Shown: positions 52,794-62,069, counted from the first letter of the stretch. The stretch is DNA of 64,000 nucleotides from Arthrobacter sp. NtRootA1 (GCF_019976975.1 NZ_AP024630.1:2294001-2358000); one strand, 5' to 3'. A program made the numbers and translations. The notes: generated by a model from the sequence alone, not told the origin.

Positions 52794-54254
52794 ATGTCTA
52801 GCTCAATAAAAGGCAAGCCGATAACGCCTACCCAAACCCAGGAAAACAAGCTCAGCGGAAATATGGGGGTGGGCGAGCTCGTGATGAACGTGCTCGCCTT
52901 TTCCTCCCCGCTGACCACAGTCGCGGGCACCCTGCCCGTGATGCTCCTCTTCAGCGGCCACACTGCTCCGGGAATCTACCTCCTGGTGACGCTGATGCTC
53001 CTGATCTTCTCGGTGGGATTCGTCAAGATGAGCAGGAGCGTCGAGGCTCCCGGCGGCTTTTACTCCTTCGTCACGGCCGGTCTCGGCAAGCCTGCGGGCT
53101 TGGGTGGCGCCCTCCTGGCGCTCGTGGGATACATCTTCATCGGTTTCTTTGCGCCGTCACTGTTCGCCCTGACGCTGCAGAGCTTCGTGGTCAATACCCT
53201 CGGTGGTCCGGATATCCCGTGGTACTGGTACGGACTGGGCATCATTGGCATCACAACACTCCTGGCCTACAACCGGATCGACCTTTCCGCGAAGGTGCTA
53301 ACGGTTGTCATGCTGCTCGAGTCCACCGTGGTCATCGTCTTCGATGTTGCGGCGTTTGCCTCAGGTGATGTGTCCCAAGGCGTCGGCTTCTCCATGCCGT
53401 GGATCACCGACGCCGGATTGGGCCTTGCGCTGCTGTTTGCAGTTGGCAACTTCTTCGGCTTCGAAGCAACGGTCATCTACCGCGACGAGGTTAAGAATCC
53501 GGACCGGACGATTCCCCGGGCAACCTACCTGGCAGTGGTTGGCATCGGCTTGTTCTACGCGGTGGCTGCCTGGGCCTATACGGCGTTCCTTGGTGCTGAC
53601 AACGTCCAGGAAGAGGCCAAGGCCAACACGGTAAACCTGTTCAACGACGGCTCAACCGTGTTGGTTGGCAAGATCTTTGCGGACGTCGGGGTTGTCCTGC
53701 TCATCACGTCCATCCTGGCTTCCATGCTGTCCATCCAGAACATCGCTGCGCGGTACAGCTTTTCGCTTGCCGCCGATGGGGCGCTTCCGAAGGCCCTGGG
53801 CCGGGTGCACCCTCGCCACAAGTCCCCCTATGTTTCAGCAATGGGAGTGGGGCTCCTCTGGGCGGTGGCCACCGTGGTGTTCACCTTGCTGGGCGTTGCT
53901 CCCGAGGCCCTCTATCCGATCGCGAGCGGAAGCGGTACTTTCTCGGTCCTGCTGTTGATGTTCATCACGAGCTTTGCTGTGCTGGTCTACTTTGTACGCC
54001 GCCGCAGTTTCGCCCCGGAATCGGTGTGGAAGACGATCGTGGCGCCGATCGTCAGCGTGATCTTCCTCGGCTTGATCACCTACTTGGCTATTGCGAATTA
54101 TCCGGAACTGATCGGCGGTTCCGCCCTGATGACGGCTATTTTCATGACCTTTACTTTCGCGCTGTTCATTGGCGGAATTATCTACGCATACGTCCTGCGT
54201 TCAAAGCGTCCGGAAGTTTATGCACGCCTGGGCCGGCAAAAAATCGAGCAATAG
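52794..54254 (+). CDS. APC-superfamily amino acid/polyamine permease
   Basis: 486 aa from ATG 52794 (GAGGA, 5 nt spacing); the longer open frame from 52545 is antiparallel noise over the previous gene. About 12 transmembrane helices; N-terminal G-V-G-E-L-V-M-N-V-L-A-F-S-S-P and F-F-G-F-E-A-T-V-I-Y-R-D-E-V-K-N-P-D-R-T-I-P-R-A are APC hallmarks (the second binds the amine end of substrates in relatives). It argues that the pathway substrate, or one of two, carries an amino group. Paralogue at 63405. Confidence 0.92.
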   Translation: MSSSIKGKPITPTQTQENKLSGNMGVGELVMNVLAFSSPLTTVAGTLPVMLLFSGHTAPGIYLLVTLMLLIFSVGFVKMSRSVEAPGGFYSFVTAGLGKPAGLGGALLALVGYIFIGFFAPSLFALTLQSFVVNTLGGPDIPWYWYGLGIIGITTLLAYNRIDLSAKVLTVVMLLESTVVIVFDVAAFASGDVSQGVGFSMPWITDAGLGLALLFAVGNFFGFEATVIYRDEVKNPDRTIPRATYLAVVGIGLFYAVAAWAYTAFLGADNVQEEAKANTVNLFNDGSTVLVGKIFADVGVVLLITSILASMLSIQNIAARYSFSLAADGALPKALGRVHPRHKSPYVSAMGVGLLWAVATVVFTLLGVAPEALYPIASGSGTFSVLLLMFITSFAVLVYFVRRRSFAPESVWKTIVAPIVSVIFLGLITYLAIANYPELIGGSALMTAIFMTFTFALFIGGIIYAYVLRSKRPEVYARLGRQKIEQ

Positions 54255-54279
54255 ACATTTCAACATCTGGAGACCTGCA

Positions 54280-55290
54280 ATGACGCAACAGATCAGGGTT
54301 GGCCTGTTCGGGACCGGCAGGATCGGTCAAGTGCATGCCATGAGCTTGGCGACACTGGAAGAAGCAACGTTGGCTTGGGTGTGCGATCCCTTCATTGAGG
54401 GTGCCAAGCGAACAGCCGCCGAGTTCGGAGGCCGCGTGAGCGACGATCCCGGGGAAGTGTTTGCTTCCGGGGAAGTCGATGCCGTCATTGTGGCTTCGCC
54501 AACGGCCACCCACGTGGACCTGATCGAACAGTCGATCGACGCCGGCATCCCAGTGCTGTGCGAGAAGCCCATCGACCTGGAGATTGGGCGGGTCGATGCG
54601 CTCCGGGCCAAGGCGGCTGCTGCGGATGTCCCGATTGCTTTGGGCTTCAACAAGCGCTTCGACAGGCACTTCGTGGAACTCAGGCGGCGTGTGGGGGCCG
54701 GCGAGATCGGTGCCTTGGAACAGTTGGTCATCACCAGTCGGGACCCGGGGGAGCCTCCCGCAGCGTACCTGCCGCAGTCCGGTGGGATCTTCCGGGACAT
54801 GACTATCCATGACTTGGACACGGCCCGCTACTTCATCCCGGACATCGTGGAGGTCTCGGCCAGGGGCGCGAACGTCTTCAGCGACGCGATCCGCGAGGCC
54901 GATGACTTCGATTCGATTGTGGTCACGCTTCGGGGGTCCAAGGATGAACTCGTGACCATCCTCAACTCGCGGCATTCCGTATATGGCTATGACCAGCGCA
55001 TCGAGGCCTTCGGATCCGCGGGCTTGCTTCAGGTGGCCAACAAGAACGACAGCCTGGTCCGGCACTGGGGCGCCAGGACGGTGGAGGGGATGGGGCCGTA
55101 CCAGAGCTTCTTCCTGGAGCGCTATGCGGAGGCGTACCGGCTTGAGGTGGCAGAGTTCCTGCGCGCTGTCCGCGGGCTTCCCTCGCGGAGTCCTGGTTTC
55201 GAGGACGGCCGTGCGGCTTTGATCCTCGCTGATGCCGCGGAGAAGTCCGCCCGGACCGGTGCCGCGATAGCCGTAGACCTCGCGGCCTGA
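54280..55290 (+). CDS. iolG: Inositol 2-dehydrogenase-like Gfo/Idh/MocA protein
   Basis: 336 aa from ATG 54280 with GGAGA 6 nt upstream. G-L-F-G-T-G-R-I-G-Q-V-H (NAD), C-E-K-P-I-D-L (catalytic Lys), G-F-N-K-R-F-D-R-H-F, and the D-M-T-I-H-D-L-D-T-A-R-Y motif (Asp/His active-site pair) are typical of IolG. Oxidises a ring hydroxyl of myo-inositol or a related cyclitol to the inosose. The symbol rests on family likeness; the substrate could be another cyclitol. Confidence 0.88.
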   Translation: MTQQIRVGLFGTGRIGQVHAMSLATLEEATLAWVCDPFIEGAKRTAAEFGGRVSDDPGEVFASGEVDAVIVASPTATHVDLIEQSIDAGIPVLCEKPIDLEIGRVDALRAKAAAADVPIALGFNKRFDRHFVELRRRVGAGEIGALEQLVITSRDPGEPPAAYLPQSGGIFRDMTIHDLDTARYFIPDIVEVSARGANVFSDAIREADDFDSIVVTLRGSKDELVTILNSRHSVYGYDQRIEAFGSAGLLQVANKNDSLVRHWGARTVEGMGPYQSFFLERYAEAYRLEVAEFLRAVRGLPSRSPGFEDGRAALILADAAEKSARTGAAIAVDLAA

Positions 55291-55300
55291 CCCTTGAACT

Positions 55301-55360
55301 GCCCGGTTTGGGCACGGATTCTTTCGCAACAATCCGTGCCCGGACCGGGCTTTGTCTTTT
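55301..55360 (+). terminator. Intrinsic terminator after iolG-like gene
   Basis: Outer arms GCCCGG/CCGGGC and inner 11-bp stem (arm GGGCACGGATT) around a 10-nt loop, then TTTGTCTTTT. Ends the permease-iolG transcript. Confidence 0.85.
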
Positions 55361-55405
55361 AAAGCGAGGAATTGTTTCCCGCGGCAACAATTTTGGCAGG
55401 GCCCG

Positions 55406-55422
55406 TGTTCCAAAGTGGCACA
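55406..55422. promoter_or_regulatory. 17-bp regulon dyad, site F
   Basis: TGTTCCA-AAG-TGGCACA, between the terminator and the ABC importer, 182 bp before the chosen ATPase start. Confidence 0.6.
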
Positions 55423-55604
55423 CATGTCCGGTTATCCAATCCGTCAAAGTTCAAGTAAGTGAAACAGTGTGGCGAAGGTCACGCAGTTATGGGGCTTTCC
55501 TTGAATTACCCCGGATTCTGCAAAATCAAACAACGTTGTTTGATGGTCCATCGCCAAAGGTGTTTCACCGGTTCATTTGCATGGCCCTATCAAACGAGGA
55601 TGAG

Positions 55605-56489
55605 ATGACCGACGCACCACCGGCGACAGCTCCACTTGTCGCCCTCAAGGACATACACAAGACATTCGGGGCGGTGTCCGCTTTGCGCGGAGTCAGCATC
55701 GATGTCATGCCCGGCGAAACCTTCGCACTTCTTGGAGACAACGCCGCCGGCAAGTCAACGCTCATGAAAGTGCTAACGGGCGTTTACCAGCCAGACCGCG
55801 GCTCGATTGAGTTGGACGGGAAGCGGACCGAGTTCCCGACGCCTTCCGCTTCCCGTGACCAAGGCGTCGAGATGGTCTACCAGGATTTTGCCTTGGCAGA
55901 CAACCTCGACGTCCGGACCAATATCTTCCTGGGGCGGGAGCCGCAGAAGAACATCCTGGGTCCGCTGTTGAGGATCATCGACAGGAAGAAGATGGAATCC
56001 GAGACCAAACGGGTACTGGAACGCTTGGACATCCCCATCAACCCGCGCCTGAAGGTCAAGCGACTCTCCGGTGGCCAGCGGCAGGCCGTCGCGATCGGAC
56101 GCGCGCTTGCCTTCGATGCACGCCTGATCATCATGGACGAGCCCACCGCGAACCTGTCTGTGGCCAAGGTGGACAAGCTCATCGAAGTAACCCAGCGCCT
56201 CAAGGACCTGGGCATCGCGGTAATCATCATCACACACCGCCTCGACGAAGCCTTCGCAGTGGCAGACCGCTTTGCCGTCATGCGCCAAGGGCAAGTGGTG
56301 GGGCGGTTCCGCGTTGGCGAGGTTTCCGAAGCCCAAGTGGCCCACCTGATTTCCCACGGCACTCTGGACGACTACGTGGACACCGGCAGCGGCATCCCTG
56401 AGGAACGCCGCAGGATCGGAAGCACTTCATCAATGGAAACCGTTGATGCCCTGGCCGCGCGCGGTACGACGAACGGGAGCGACTCATGA
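55605..56489 (+). CDS. Sugar/cyclitol ABC transporter ATPase, single domain
   Basis: 294 aa from ATG 55605 (GAGGA 4 nt upstream; ATG 55581 also possible). Walker A G-D-N-A-A-G-K-S-T, signature L-S-G-G-Q-R-Q-A-V-A-I-G-R, Walker B L-I-I-M-D-E-P-T, H-loop I-I-T-H-R. It belongs to the RbsA/FrcA class but carries only one ATPase domain instead of two. Operon with permease and binding protein; stop overlaps the permease start (ATGA 56486-56489). Confidence 0.93.
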   Translation: MTDAPPATAPLVALKDIHKTFGAVSALRGVSIDVMPGETFALLGDNAAGKSTLMKVLTGVYQPDRGSIELDGKRTEFPTPSASRDQGVEMVYQDFALADNLDVRTNIFLGREPQKNILGPLLRIIDRKKMESETKRVLERLDIPINPRLKVKRLSGGQRQAVAIGRALAFDARLIIMDEPTANLSVAKVDKLIEVTQRLKDLGIAVIIITHRLDEAFAVADRFAVMRQGQVVGRFRVGEVSEAQVAHLISHGTLDDYVDTGSGIPEERRRIGSTSSMETVDALAARGTTNGSDS

Positions 56490-57484
56490 GTATCACCATG
56501 GACAATCTGAAGACCAAACTGGGCCCCGCCGATCTCAAGGAAGGCATGACCGCCACCAAGGTCAAGCGCTTCATTGGGGATTACGGAATCATCATCCTGT
56601 TCGTGGTGATCCTCGTCTTCCTCGCCGCGGCAGCACCGAACTTCCTGACCCTTAACAACATCGTGAACGTCGTCAGGCAATCCTCCATCATCGGGCTGAT
56701 CGCGCTGGGAATGACCTTCATCATGATCACGGCAGGCATCGACCTGTCCGTGGGCTCCGTAGTCGGTCTGGCCGGCATGACGTTCGCCCTGCTCGCTCCT
56801 GCCAGCGGCGGCGCCTTCTGGCTCCCGCTGATCGCCGGGCTTGGCGTCGGACTGTTGGTCGGTTTCCTGAGCGCGGCAATGGTTGTCTGGGGAGCCATCC
56901 TTCCCTTCCTGGCCACGTTGGCCACCATGGCCATAGCCCGCACTGCAGCATTGGTGATTACAGACGGGCAGGTTGTCTCCGGCCTGAGCGGACCGGCCGA
57001 GTGGCTGGGATCCGGCTTCATTGGGCCTATCCCGGTCCCAGTGATCATCTTCCTGGTGGCCGCCATCATCTGCGAGTTCGTGCTGAGCCGAACCAAATTC
57101 GGCTCCCATGTCTACGCCGTAGGTGGCAACGAGGAATCGGCCAAGAAGGTCGGCATCTCCACCAGCCGCGTACTGTTCACCGTCTACCTCATTGGTGGCG
57201 TCACTGCCGCCCTTGGCGGCCTCGTCCTCACCGCGCGTCTGGACGGCGCCGCACCGGTGGCCGGTACCGGTTACGAACTCCAGGTGATTGCCGCCGTCGT
57301 CATTGGAGGAACGAGCCTCTTTGGTGGCGTCGGCACCATCCGCGGAACCGTCATTGGCGTGCTCCTGCTGGGCGTGGTGATGAACGGCATGAACCTGATG
57401 GGCGTTTCCTCCTACTTCCAGCAAGGCGTACAGGGCGTGATCCTGGTCCTCGCCGTCCTGCTGAACCGCTGGAAGTCCGACTGA
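56486..57484 (+). CDS. Sugar/cyclitol ABC transporter permease (RbsC type)
   Basis: 332 aa with 8-10 transmembrane segments. G-L-I-A-L-G-M-T-F-I-M-I-T-A-G-I-D-L-S-V-G-S near residue 70 is the RbsC-family signature, and V-G-G-N-E-E-S-A-K-K-V-G-I is the ATPase-coupling loop. Imports ribose-, xylose- or inositol-like solutes; with iolG and iolD nearby, a cyclitol is the better guess. Confidence 0.94.
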   Translation: MSITMDNLKTKLGPADLKEGMTATKVKRFIGDYGIIILFVVILVFLAAAAPNFLTLNNIVNVVRQSSIIGLIALGMTFIMITAGIDLSVGSVVGLAGMTFALLAPASGGAFWLPLIAGLGVGLLVGFLSAAMVVWGAILPFLATLATMAIARTAALVITDGQVVSGLSGPAEWLGSGFIGPIPVPVIIFLVAAIICEFVLSRTKFGSHVYAVGGNEESAKKVGISTSRVLFTVYLIGGVTAALGGLVLTARLDGAAPVAGTGYELQVIAAVVIGGTSLFGGVGTIRGTVIGVLLLGVVMNGMNLMGVSSYFQQGVQGVILVLAVLLNRWKSD

Positions 57485-57539
57485 CCCACAGCAGCAACAA
57501 TCTCCCAACGCACAGACAAAACCACTGAAAGGAACAACC

Positions 57540-58508
57540 ATGGGTATGCGACGTAAGATCGCTGCGGCGGTCGCAATGATGGCAGCGGGGGCACTCACCC
57601 TCACCGGGTGTGCCGGCAGCAGCAACGCAAGCAGCAGCGGAGGGGCGGCCAAGACCTACAACATCGGCGTTGTGGTCCTTGACCTGCAAGATCCTGACCT
57701 GGCCCACATGACCGACGCCATGAAGAAGACGGCGGAGGAAAAGGGCGTCAAGCTCAACATCACCGACTCCAAGAAGGACGTTGGCAGCGAACTGAACCAG
57801 GTTGAGGACCTCCTCACCCGCCAGGTGGACGCGGTCATCATGCAGCCGCTGGACGGCGATGCCAGCCAGAACGCGGCCAAGCGGGTCATTGCGGCCAACA
57901 TTCCGCTGTTCATCCTGTCCACCGAGTTCGCCGACGGATCGAACGTCGGCTACAAGAGCTACATCGGCGTGGATGACACCGTGGCCGGCCAGATGCAGGC
58001 CGAATACCTCAACAAGCTGATGCCCAACGGCGGCAACCTCGTGTTCGCAGCAGGTATCTACGGTGCATCCTGGACCGACCGCCGCAAGTCCGGCTTCGAC
58101 AAGACCATCAATAAGAACTTCAAGATCGTAGCCGAATTCCAGGCCAAGGGCAGCCGGGATGACGCCAAGCGCAACATGGAGGACACCCTTCAGCGCTTCC
58201 CGTCCGGCCAGATTGACGCGGTTGTGGCCAACAACGACGAAATGGCCATCGGTGCGGCTTCCGCCATTGCCGATGCGGGACGCACCGCGGAGTTCAAGGC
58301 AGTGGTTGGCGTCGACGGTACCGATCCCGCGTTGCAGGACATCAAGGCGGGCACCATGTCCGCAACGGTCCGCCAGGACTCCGCGGGTCAGGGCGTCAAG
58401 GCCGTTGAGGTAGTGACCGACTTCCTGAACGGCGCAAACGTGGACAACCGCTACACGCTGCCGTTCACGCTCATCACCAAGGACAACCTGTCCGAGTTCC
58501 TGAAGTAG
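57540..58508 (+). CDS. Sugar/cyclitol-binding lipoprotein (RbsB type)
   Basis: 322 aa. Lipobox L-T-L-T-G-C (Cys24) after M-G-M-R-R-K and a hydrophobic run, so lipid-anchored outside. Type I periplasmic-binding fold: N-I-G-V-V-V-L-D-L-Q-D-P near the start, D-A-V-I-M-Q-P-L-D-G, Y-I-G-V-D-D, A-V-V-A-N-N-D-E-M-A-I-G and V-V-G-V-D-G-T (ligand contacts). AAAGGA is 6-8 nt before ATG. Defines the specificity of the importer; ligand not inferable beyond sugar/cyclitol. Confidence 0.93.
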   Translation: MGMRRKIAAAVAMMAAGALTLTGCAGSSNASSSGGAAKTYNIGVVVLDLQDPDLAHMTDAMKKTAEEKGVKLNITDSKKDVGSELNQVEDLLTRQVDAVIMQPLDGDASQNAAKRVIAANIPLFILSTEFADGSNVGYKSYIGVDDTVAGQMQAEYLNKLMPNGGNLVFAAGIYGASWTDRRKSGFDKTINKNFKIVAEFQAKGSRDDAKRNMEDTLQRFPSGQIDAVVANNDEMAIGAASAIADAGRTAEFKAVVGVDGTDPALQDIKAGTMSATVRQDSAGQGVKAVEVVTDFLNGANVDNRYTLPFTLITKDNLSEFLK

Positions 58509-58532
58509 CTCCCTTCAGGACAGGGACGCGGT

Positions 58533-58566
58533 AACGGGCACAGTGGATCCTTCCACTGTGCCCGTT
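58533..58566 (+). terminator. Strong terminator after binding-protein gene
   Basis: 15-bp perfect stem (arm AACGGGCACAGTGGA), TCCT loop, followed by CTGTTTT. Ends the importer operon. Confidence 0.88.
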
Positions 58567-58579
58567 CTGTTTTGGCACA
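58563..58579. promoter_or_regulatory. Degenerate regulon dyad, site G
   Basis: CGTTCTG-TTT-TGGCACA: the right half is exact (as in sites F and I), the left half matches only at GTTC and overlaps the terminator. It lies 63 bp before the oxidase ATG, a position like site E, so it may be a weak site. Confidence 0.3.
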
Positions 58580-58642
58580 CTACGGCAGCGTGGACACCTG
58601 CCTAAACTTCCAGGGGACCACTACGAATTGGAGAAGGCGAAC

Positions 58643-61579
58643 ATGCCCTATGGTGACGACGGAGACACGAAAGTAGAGCAGTTGCTGGCCGCGTTGCGCG
58701 GGCAAGACATCGAGGTGGATTGCTCTCCGCGACGGCTCTCCGAGTACTCCTACGATGCGTCCAACTACCGTGTCCGGCCTGCCGCCGTCGCCTTCCCGGC
58801 AAGCGTCGACGACGTCAGGAAAGTGGTGCGCGAATGTTCGGCTTCCGGCGTTCCCATTACCCCGCGGGGCGGCGGAACGTCCATGGCAGGCAACGCGATC
58901 GGTGAATCGTTGGTGATCGACCTCTCGCGAGGCTTGACTTCCGTGGGAGAGGTCGACGGCGGCAACGCGGCTGTCTGGGCGGACGCTGGCGTCGTCCTTG
59001 GCGAGCTGCGCTCCTACGTCGAGAAAGCGAGTGGCGGGGAGCTGACCTTCGCTCCGGACCCTTCGTCCATGACGCGGGCCACGATCGGCGGCTCCATTGG
59101 CAACGACGCGTGCGGCAACCATTCAGTGGCCTACGGGCGCATGACCCAGCATGTGCAGGAACTGGAACTCGTCACGGCCGATGGTGCCCACCTGCATGCC
59201 GGACGGGACTTCCTGCGGGCTGTTGACGCAGGTGACCAGCACTCCGTCGCCCGGGCCAGCGAACTGCTGGTGGGCTTGAAGGAACTGGCCCAGGCCAACC
59301 TCGCCCCGCTGCGGGTGGAACTGGGAAACATTCCCCGGCAGGTTTCCGGCTACCACTTGGGGCACCTCCTGCCCGAAAACGGCCTGGACTTGGCGGGCGC
59401 TTTGGCAGGCAGCGAAGGAACGTGCACCATTGTGGTGCGGGCCAAGGTCCTGCTGGTCCCGAAGCCCCGGACCACGGCCCTCCTGTGTCTCGGATACGCG
59501 AATACCATTGACTCGGCCCGTGATGTTATGACCATCCTCGCTGCCAAGCCGAGTGCCATCGAGGGGCTGGATGCATCGATCGTGGACATCATGCGCCACC
59601 GACGGGGTGCCTCCAGCGTCGACTCCCTCCCGCAGGGCAAGGCCTTCCTGATGGTTGAGTTCCCCGGGGACACCATGGAACAGGCGGCCTCCGACTGCGA
59701 ACAGCTGCTGGAGAAACTCAAAGCCGACGGCCGGGTTGTGGATCACGCCCTTGTCACGGAGTCCCAGGAGCGCGCCAAACTCTGGCGGGTGCGCGAAGAC
59801 GGGGCGGGACTCTCATCCCGGCGGATCGATGGTGTCCAGACCTGGCCCGGCTGGGAGGACTCGGCGGTCGCCCCGGAGCGCCTGGCAGATTATCTGGCGG
59901 AGCTTCTGCCCCTCGTGGAGAAGTACGGCTACACGGCCTTTATGTACGGGCATTTCGGTGCGGGCTGCGTGCACATGCGCCTGGATTACGACCTCCGAAG
60001 CGACACTGGCCGGGAGTCGTTTGCGAACTTCACCCGCGAAGCAGCCGCACTCGTGGTGGCCCACGGCGGCTCGCTTTCCGGAGAACACGGCGACGGCCGG
60101 GCACGCAGCGAACTGCTGGACGTGATGTATTCGCCCGCGATGGTGGGCATCTTCAGGGCGTTCAAACACCTCTGGGATCCTGCCGGAATCTTGAACCCGG
60201 GAATCATCGTGGACCCAGAGCCCTTCGCTGCTTCGCTGGCTCTTGAGGGCGTACCCCAACCGGGTCCTGCGCACGGTGAGCCGGCCGAGGTGCCGGGTGC
60301 CGCCGTCGTACCTTCTTCAGCTGGCCGCAGCCTGCTGCCGGTGGTGAGCCCGTTTGTCGGCAATACCCACGCATGTATCGGCGTGGGCCGCTGCCGGGCG
60401 ACCACCGGCGGCTTCATGTGTCCCAGCTACCGTGCCACCAAGGACGAGAAGGACTCCACGCGAGGCCGGGCAAGGGTCCTGCAGGAACTCACCCGCACCG
60501 AGGGCACCAGCCACGACGGCTGGTCGAGTCCGGAGGTCCGGGAAGCCCTGGATCTGTGCCTGTCCTGCAAAGCCTGCTCGGCCGACTGCCCCACGGGCGT
60601 GGACATCGCAGAGGCCAAGTCGCAGCTGGTGGATGAGCATTACCGCGGCAAAATCCGACCCTTCACGCACTACTCCATTGGTTGGCTGCCGCGGTGGCTG
60701 CCGCTGTTGACTCGCATCGCGCCCATAGCCAACGCGGGGACCGGCTTCCGTCCGTTCCGTTGGGTGGGCGAAAAGTTGGGCGTCAGTGCCCGACGCCGGC
60801 TCCCGGCCTTTGCGCCGTCTGGCCGCATACAGCGGCGGGTGCGGGAAGCGCAGTTCACGGACAATGCCGACGTCCTGCTGTTCATCGACAGCTTCACGCG
60901 CGCCTTCCGGCCCGAAGTGGTCCCGGCCGCGGCCCGGGTGCTCCGCGACTCGGGCGCCTCCGTGGGCTGCACGCCCGACGCCTGTTGCGGGCTGACATGG
61001 ATTTCCACGGGACAGCGCGATGGAGCACGGCGGCGGCTGGCCAGGTTGATCAACCGGCTTGACGACGGCACTGAGCGCGACATTGTGGTCCTGGAACCCA
61101 GCTGCGCGGCGACTATCCGGGACGAAGGGCCCAAGATGGTGGGCGGTGCGGCGGCCGCGCGGGTTGCCGCCCGGGTCCGTTCGTTCTCCGTGGCTGTCGA
61201 TGAGGCTATTAAACGTGGTTGGAAGCCGTCCGCCGTTCCGCCCAAAACCGCTGTCCTGCAAACCCACTGCCACGAGCATGCAGTCTTCGGTTCAGGTGCC
61301 CAGAAACGCGTTTTGGAGGCGTGGGGAGTGCCCAACCTCGTTGAATCGTCGTCGTGCTGTGGAGTGGCCGGTAACTTTGGTTTTGAGGCCGAGCACTTCG
61401 ACATGTCCATGAAGGTGGCGGAACACTCCATTGTCCCGGCGCTGGATAGTGGTGAGGGGCTGGTCCTCACCGACGGGTTCAGTTGTGCCATGCAGGTCTC
61501 GCAGATCGATCCGGAACGCTCCAGTAAGCACCTGGCAATTGCCTTGGATCCGCAGAGTGCCCGATGGACGGAGAACTAG
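58643..61579 (+). CDS. FAD/Fe-S 2-hydroxyacid oxidase (GlcD/Dld-type fusion)
   Basis: 978 aa from ATG 58643 (GGAGAAGG 5 nt upstream; TTG 58628 less likely). N-terminal PCMH-type FAD domain with P-R-G-G-G-T-S-M-A-G-N and G-G-S-I-G-N-D-A-C-G; middle GlcD C-terminal domain with Y-G-H-F-G-A-G-C and L-S-G-E-H-G-D-G; then a GlcF-like part with a degenerate first cluster, C-L-S-C-K-A-C-S-A-D-C-P for a 4Fe-4S cluster, and a CCG domain (S-S-C-C-G-V-A-G). Oxidises D-lactate, glycolate or another 2-hydroxy acid, feeding electrons to the respiratory chain. Single-chain fusions of this kind occur in actinobacteria. Confidence 0.93.
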   Translation: MPYGDDGDTKVEQLLAALRGQDIEVDCSPRRLSEYSYDASNYRVRPAAVAFPASVDDVRKVVRECSASGVPITPRGGGTSMAGNAIGESLVIDLSRGLTSVGEVDGGNAAVWADAGVVLGELRSYVEKASGGELTFAPDPSSMTRATIGGSIGNDACGNHSVAYGRMTQHVQELELVTADGAHLHAGRDFLRAVDAGDQHSVARASELLVGLKELAQANLAPLRVELGNIPRQVSGYHLGHLLPENGLDLAGALAGSEGTCTIVVRAKVLLVPKPRTTALLCLGYANTIDSARDVMTILAAKPSAIEGLDASIVDIMRHRRGASSVDSLPQGKAFLMVEFPGDTMEQAASDCEQLLEKLKADGRVVDHALVTESQERAKLWRVREDGAGLSSRRIDGVQTWPGWEDSAVAPERLADYLAELLPLVEKYGYTAFMYGHFGAGCVHMRLDYDLRSDTGRESFANFTREAAALVVAHGGSLSGEHGDGRARSELLDVMYSPAMVGIFRAFKHLWDPAGILNPGIIVDPEPFAASLALEGVPQPGPAHGEPAEVPGAAVVPSSAGRSLLPVVSPFVGNTHACIGVGRCRATTGGFMCPSYRATKDEKDSTRGRARVLQELTRTEGTSHDGWSSPEVREALDLCLSCKACSADCPTGVDIAEAKSQLVDEHYRGKIRPFTHYSIGWLPRWLPLLTRIAPIANAGTGFRPFRWVGEKLGVSARRRLPAFAPSGRIQRRVREAQFTDNADVLLFIDSFTRAFRPEVVPAAARVLRDSGASVGCTPDACCGLTWISTGQRDGARRRLARLINRLDDGTERDIVVLEPSCAATIRDEGPKMVGGAAAARVAARVRSFSVAVDEAIKRGWKPSAVPPKTAVLQTHCHEHAVFGSGAQKRVLEAWGVPNLVESSSCCGVAGNFGFEAEHFDMSMKVAEHSIVPALDSGEGLVLTDGFSCAMQVSQIDPERSSKHLAIALDPQSARWTEN

Positions 61580-61780
61580 GTGGCGTACCTCGGCATTTTC
61601 CTCATCCTGGTGGCGGCCGGATTGCGCTTTGCAGGTTGGCATTTTGCGGGACCGTCCCGTGAAGCGAGGCCAACGGCGAGCTTCCGCGGCGTCCACGCGG
61701 TTCCCCTGGGGGCCGCCGCATTTCTGGTCGCTGCGAGTGGGGTCTTTATCTTTGTCATGGGAATCAGTGTGGAGGGTTAA
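61580..61780 (+). CDS. Small two-helix membrane protein coupled to the oxidase
   Basis: 66 aa, GTG start one base after the oxidase stop, with GGAG 6 nt upstream inside the oxidase end. Two hydrophobic stretches (Y-L-G-I-F-L-I-L-V-A-A-G-L and L-G-A-A-A-F-L-V-A-A-S-G-V-F-I-F-V) with a charged R-E-A-R-P loop. No family recognised. Immediate coupling suggests a membrane anchor or quinone-coupling subunit for the soluble oxidase; that is inference. Confidence 0.65.
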   Translation: MAYLGIFLILVAAGLRFAGWHFAGPSREARPTASFRGVHAVPLGAAAFLVAASGVFIFVMGISVEG

Positions 61781-61784
61781 CCCG

Positions 61785-61801
61785 TGTCTCAAACTGACAC
61801 G
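61785..61801. promoter_or_regulatory. 17-bp regulon dyad, site H
   Basis: TGTCTCA-AAC-TGACACG, 5 bp after the small membrane gene and 70 bp before a small ORF. Left half identical to the perfect site at 49006. Confidence 0.6.
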
Positions 61802-61871
61802 GTTGCTGCGGGAGCCAGGGGCGGATCCTTGAAGGACCCAATAGCTCTATTACTTTTGAGAGTTGATCTCG

Positions 61872-62069
61872 ATGATGAACAGGAAGCTCGCACAAGGACG
61901 GCACGTCGAATGGTTGCGGGAATCGGCACACTTCAAGGAAACCGATCTCGGCGAACGCACCGACCTTCAGCTGAAGCGCTCCGGAAAACTCGTTCACCGT
62001 CTCCTTCAGGACATGGCAGAAGGCCGCGATAGCAGCGATGCCTCACCGTGGCCCGCGCCGGGCTCCTGA
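61872..62069 (+). CDS. Small hypothetical protein downstream of site H
   Basis: 65 codons; ATG 61875 directly follows as an alternative, and GAGAG is about 10 nt upstream (weak). The product is charged (V-E-W-L-R-E-S-A-H-F-K-E, L-Q-L-K-R-S-G-K-L-V-H-R-L-L-Q-D) and probably helical. No family recognised. Its only support is the operator 70 bp upstream and a protein-like composition. Confidence 0.4.
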   Translation: MMNRKLAQGRHVEWLRESAHFKETDLGERTDLQLKRSGKLVHRLLQDMAEGRDSSDASPWPAPGS

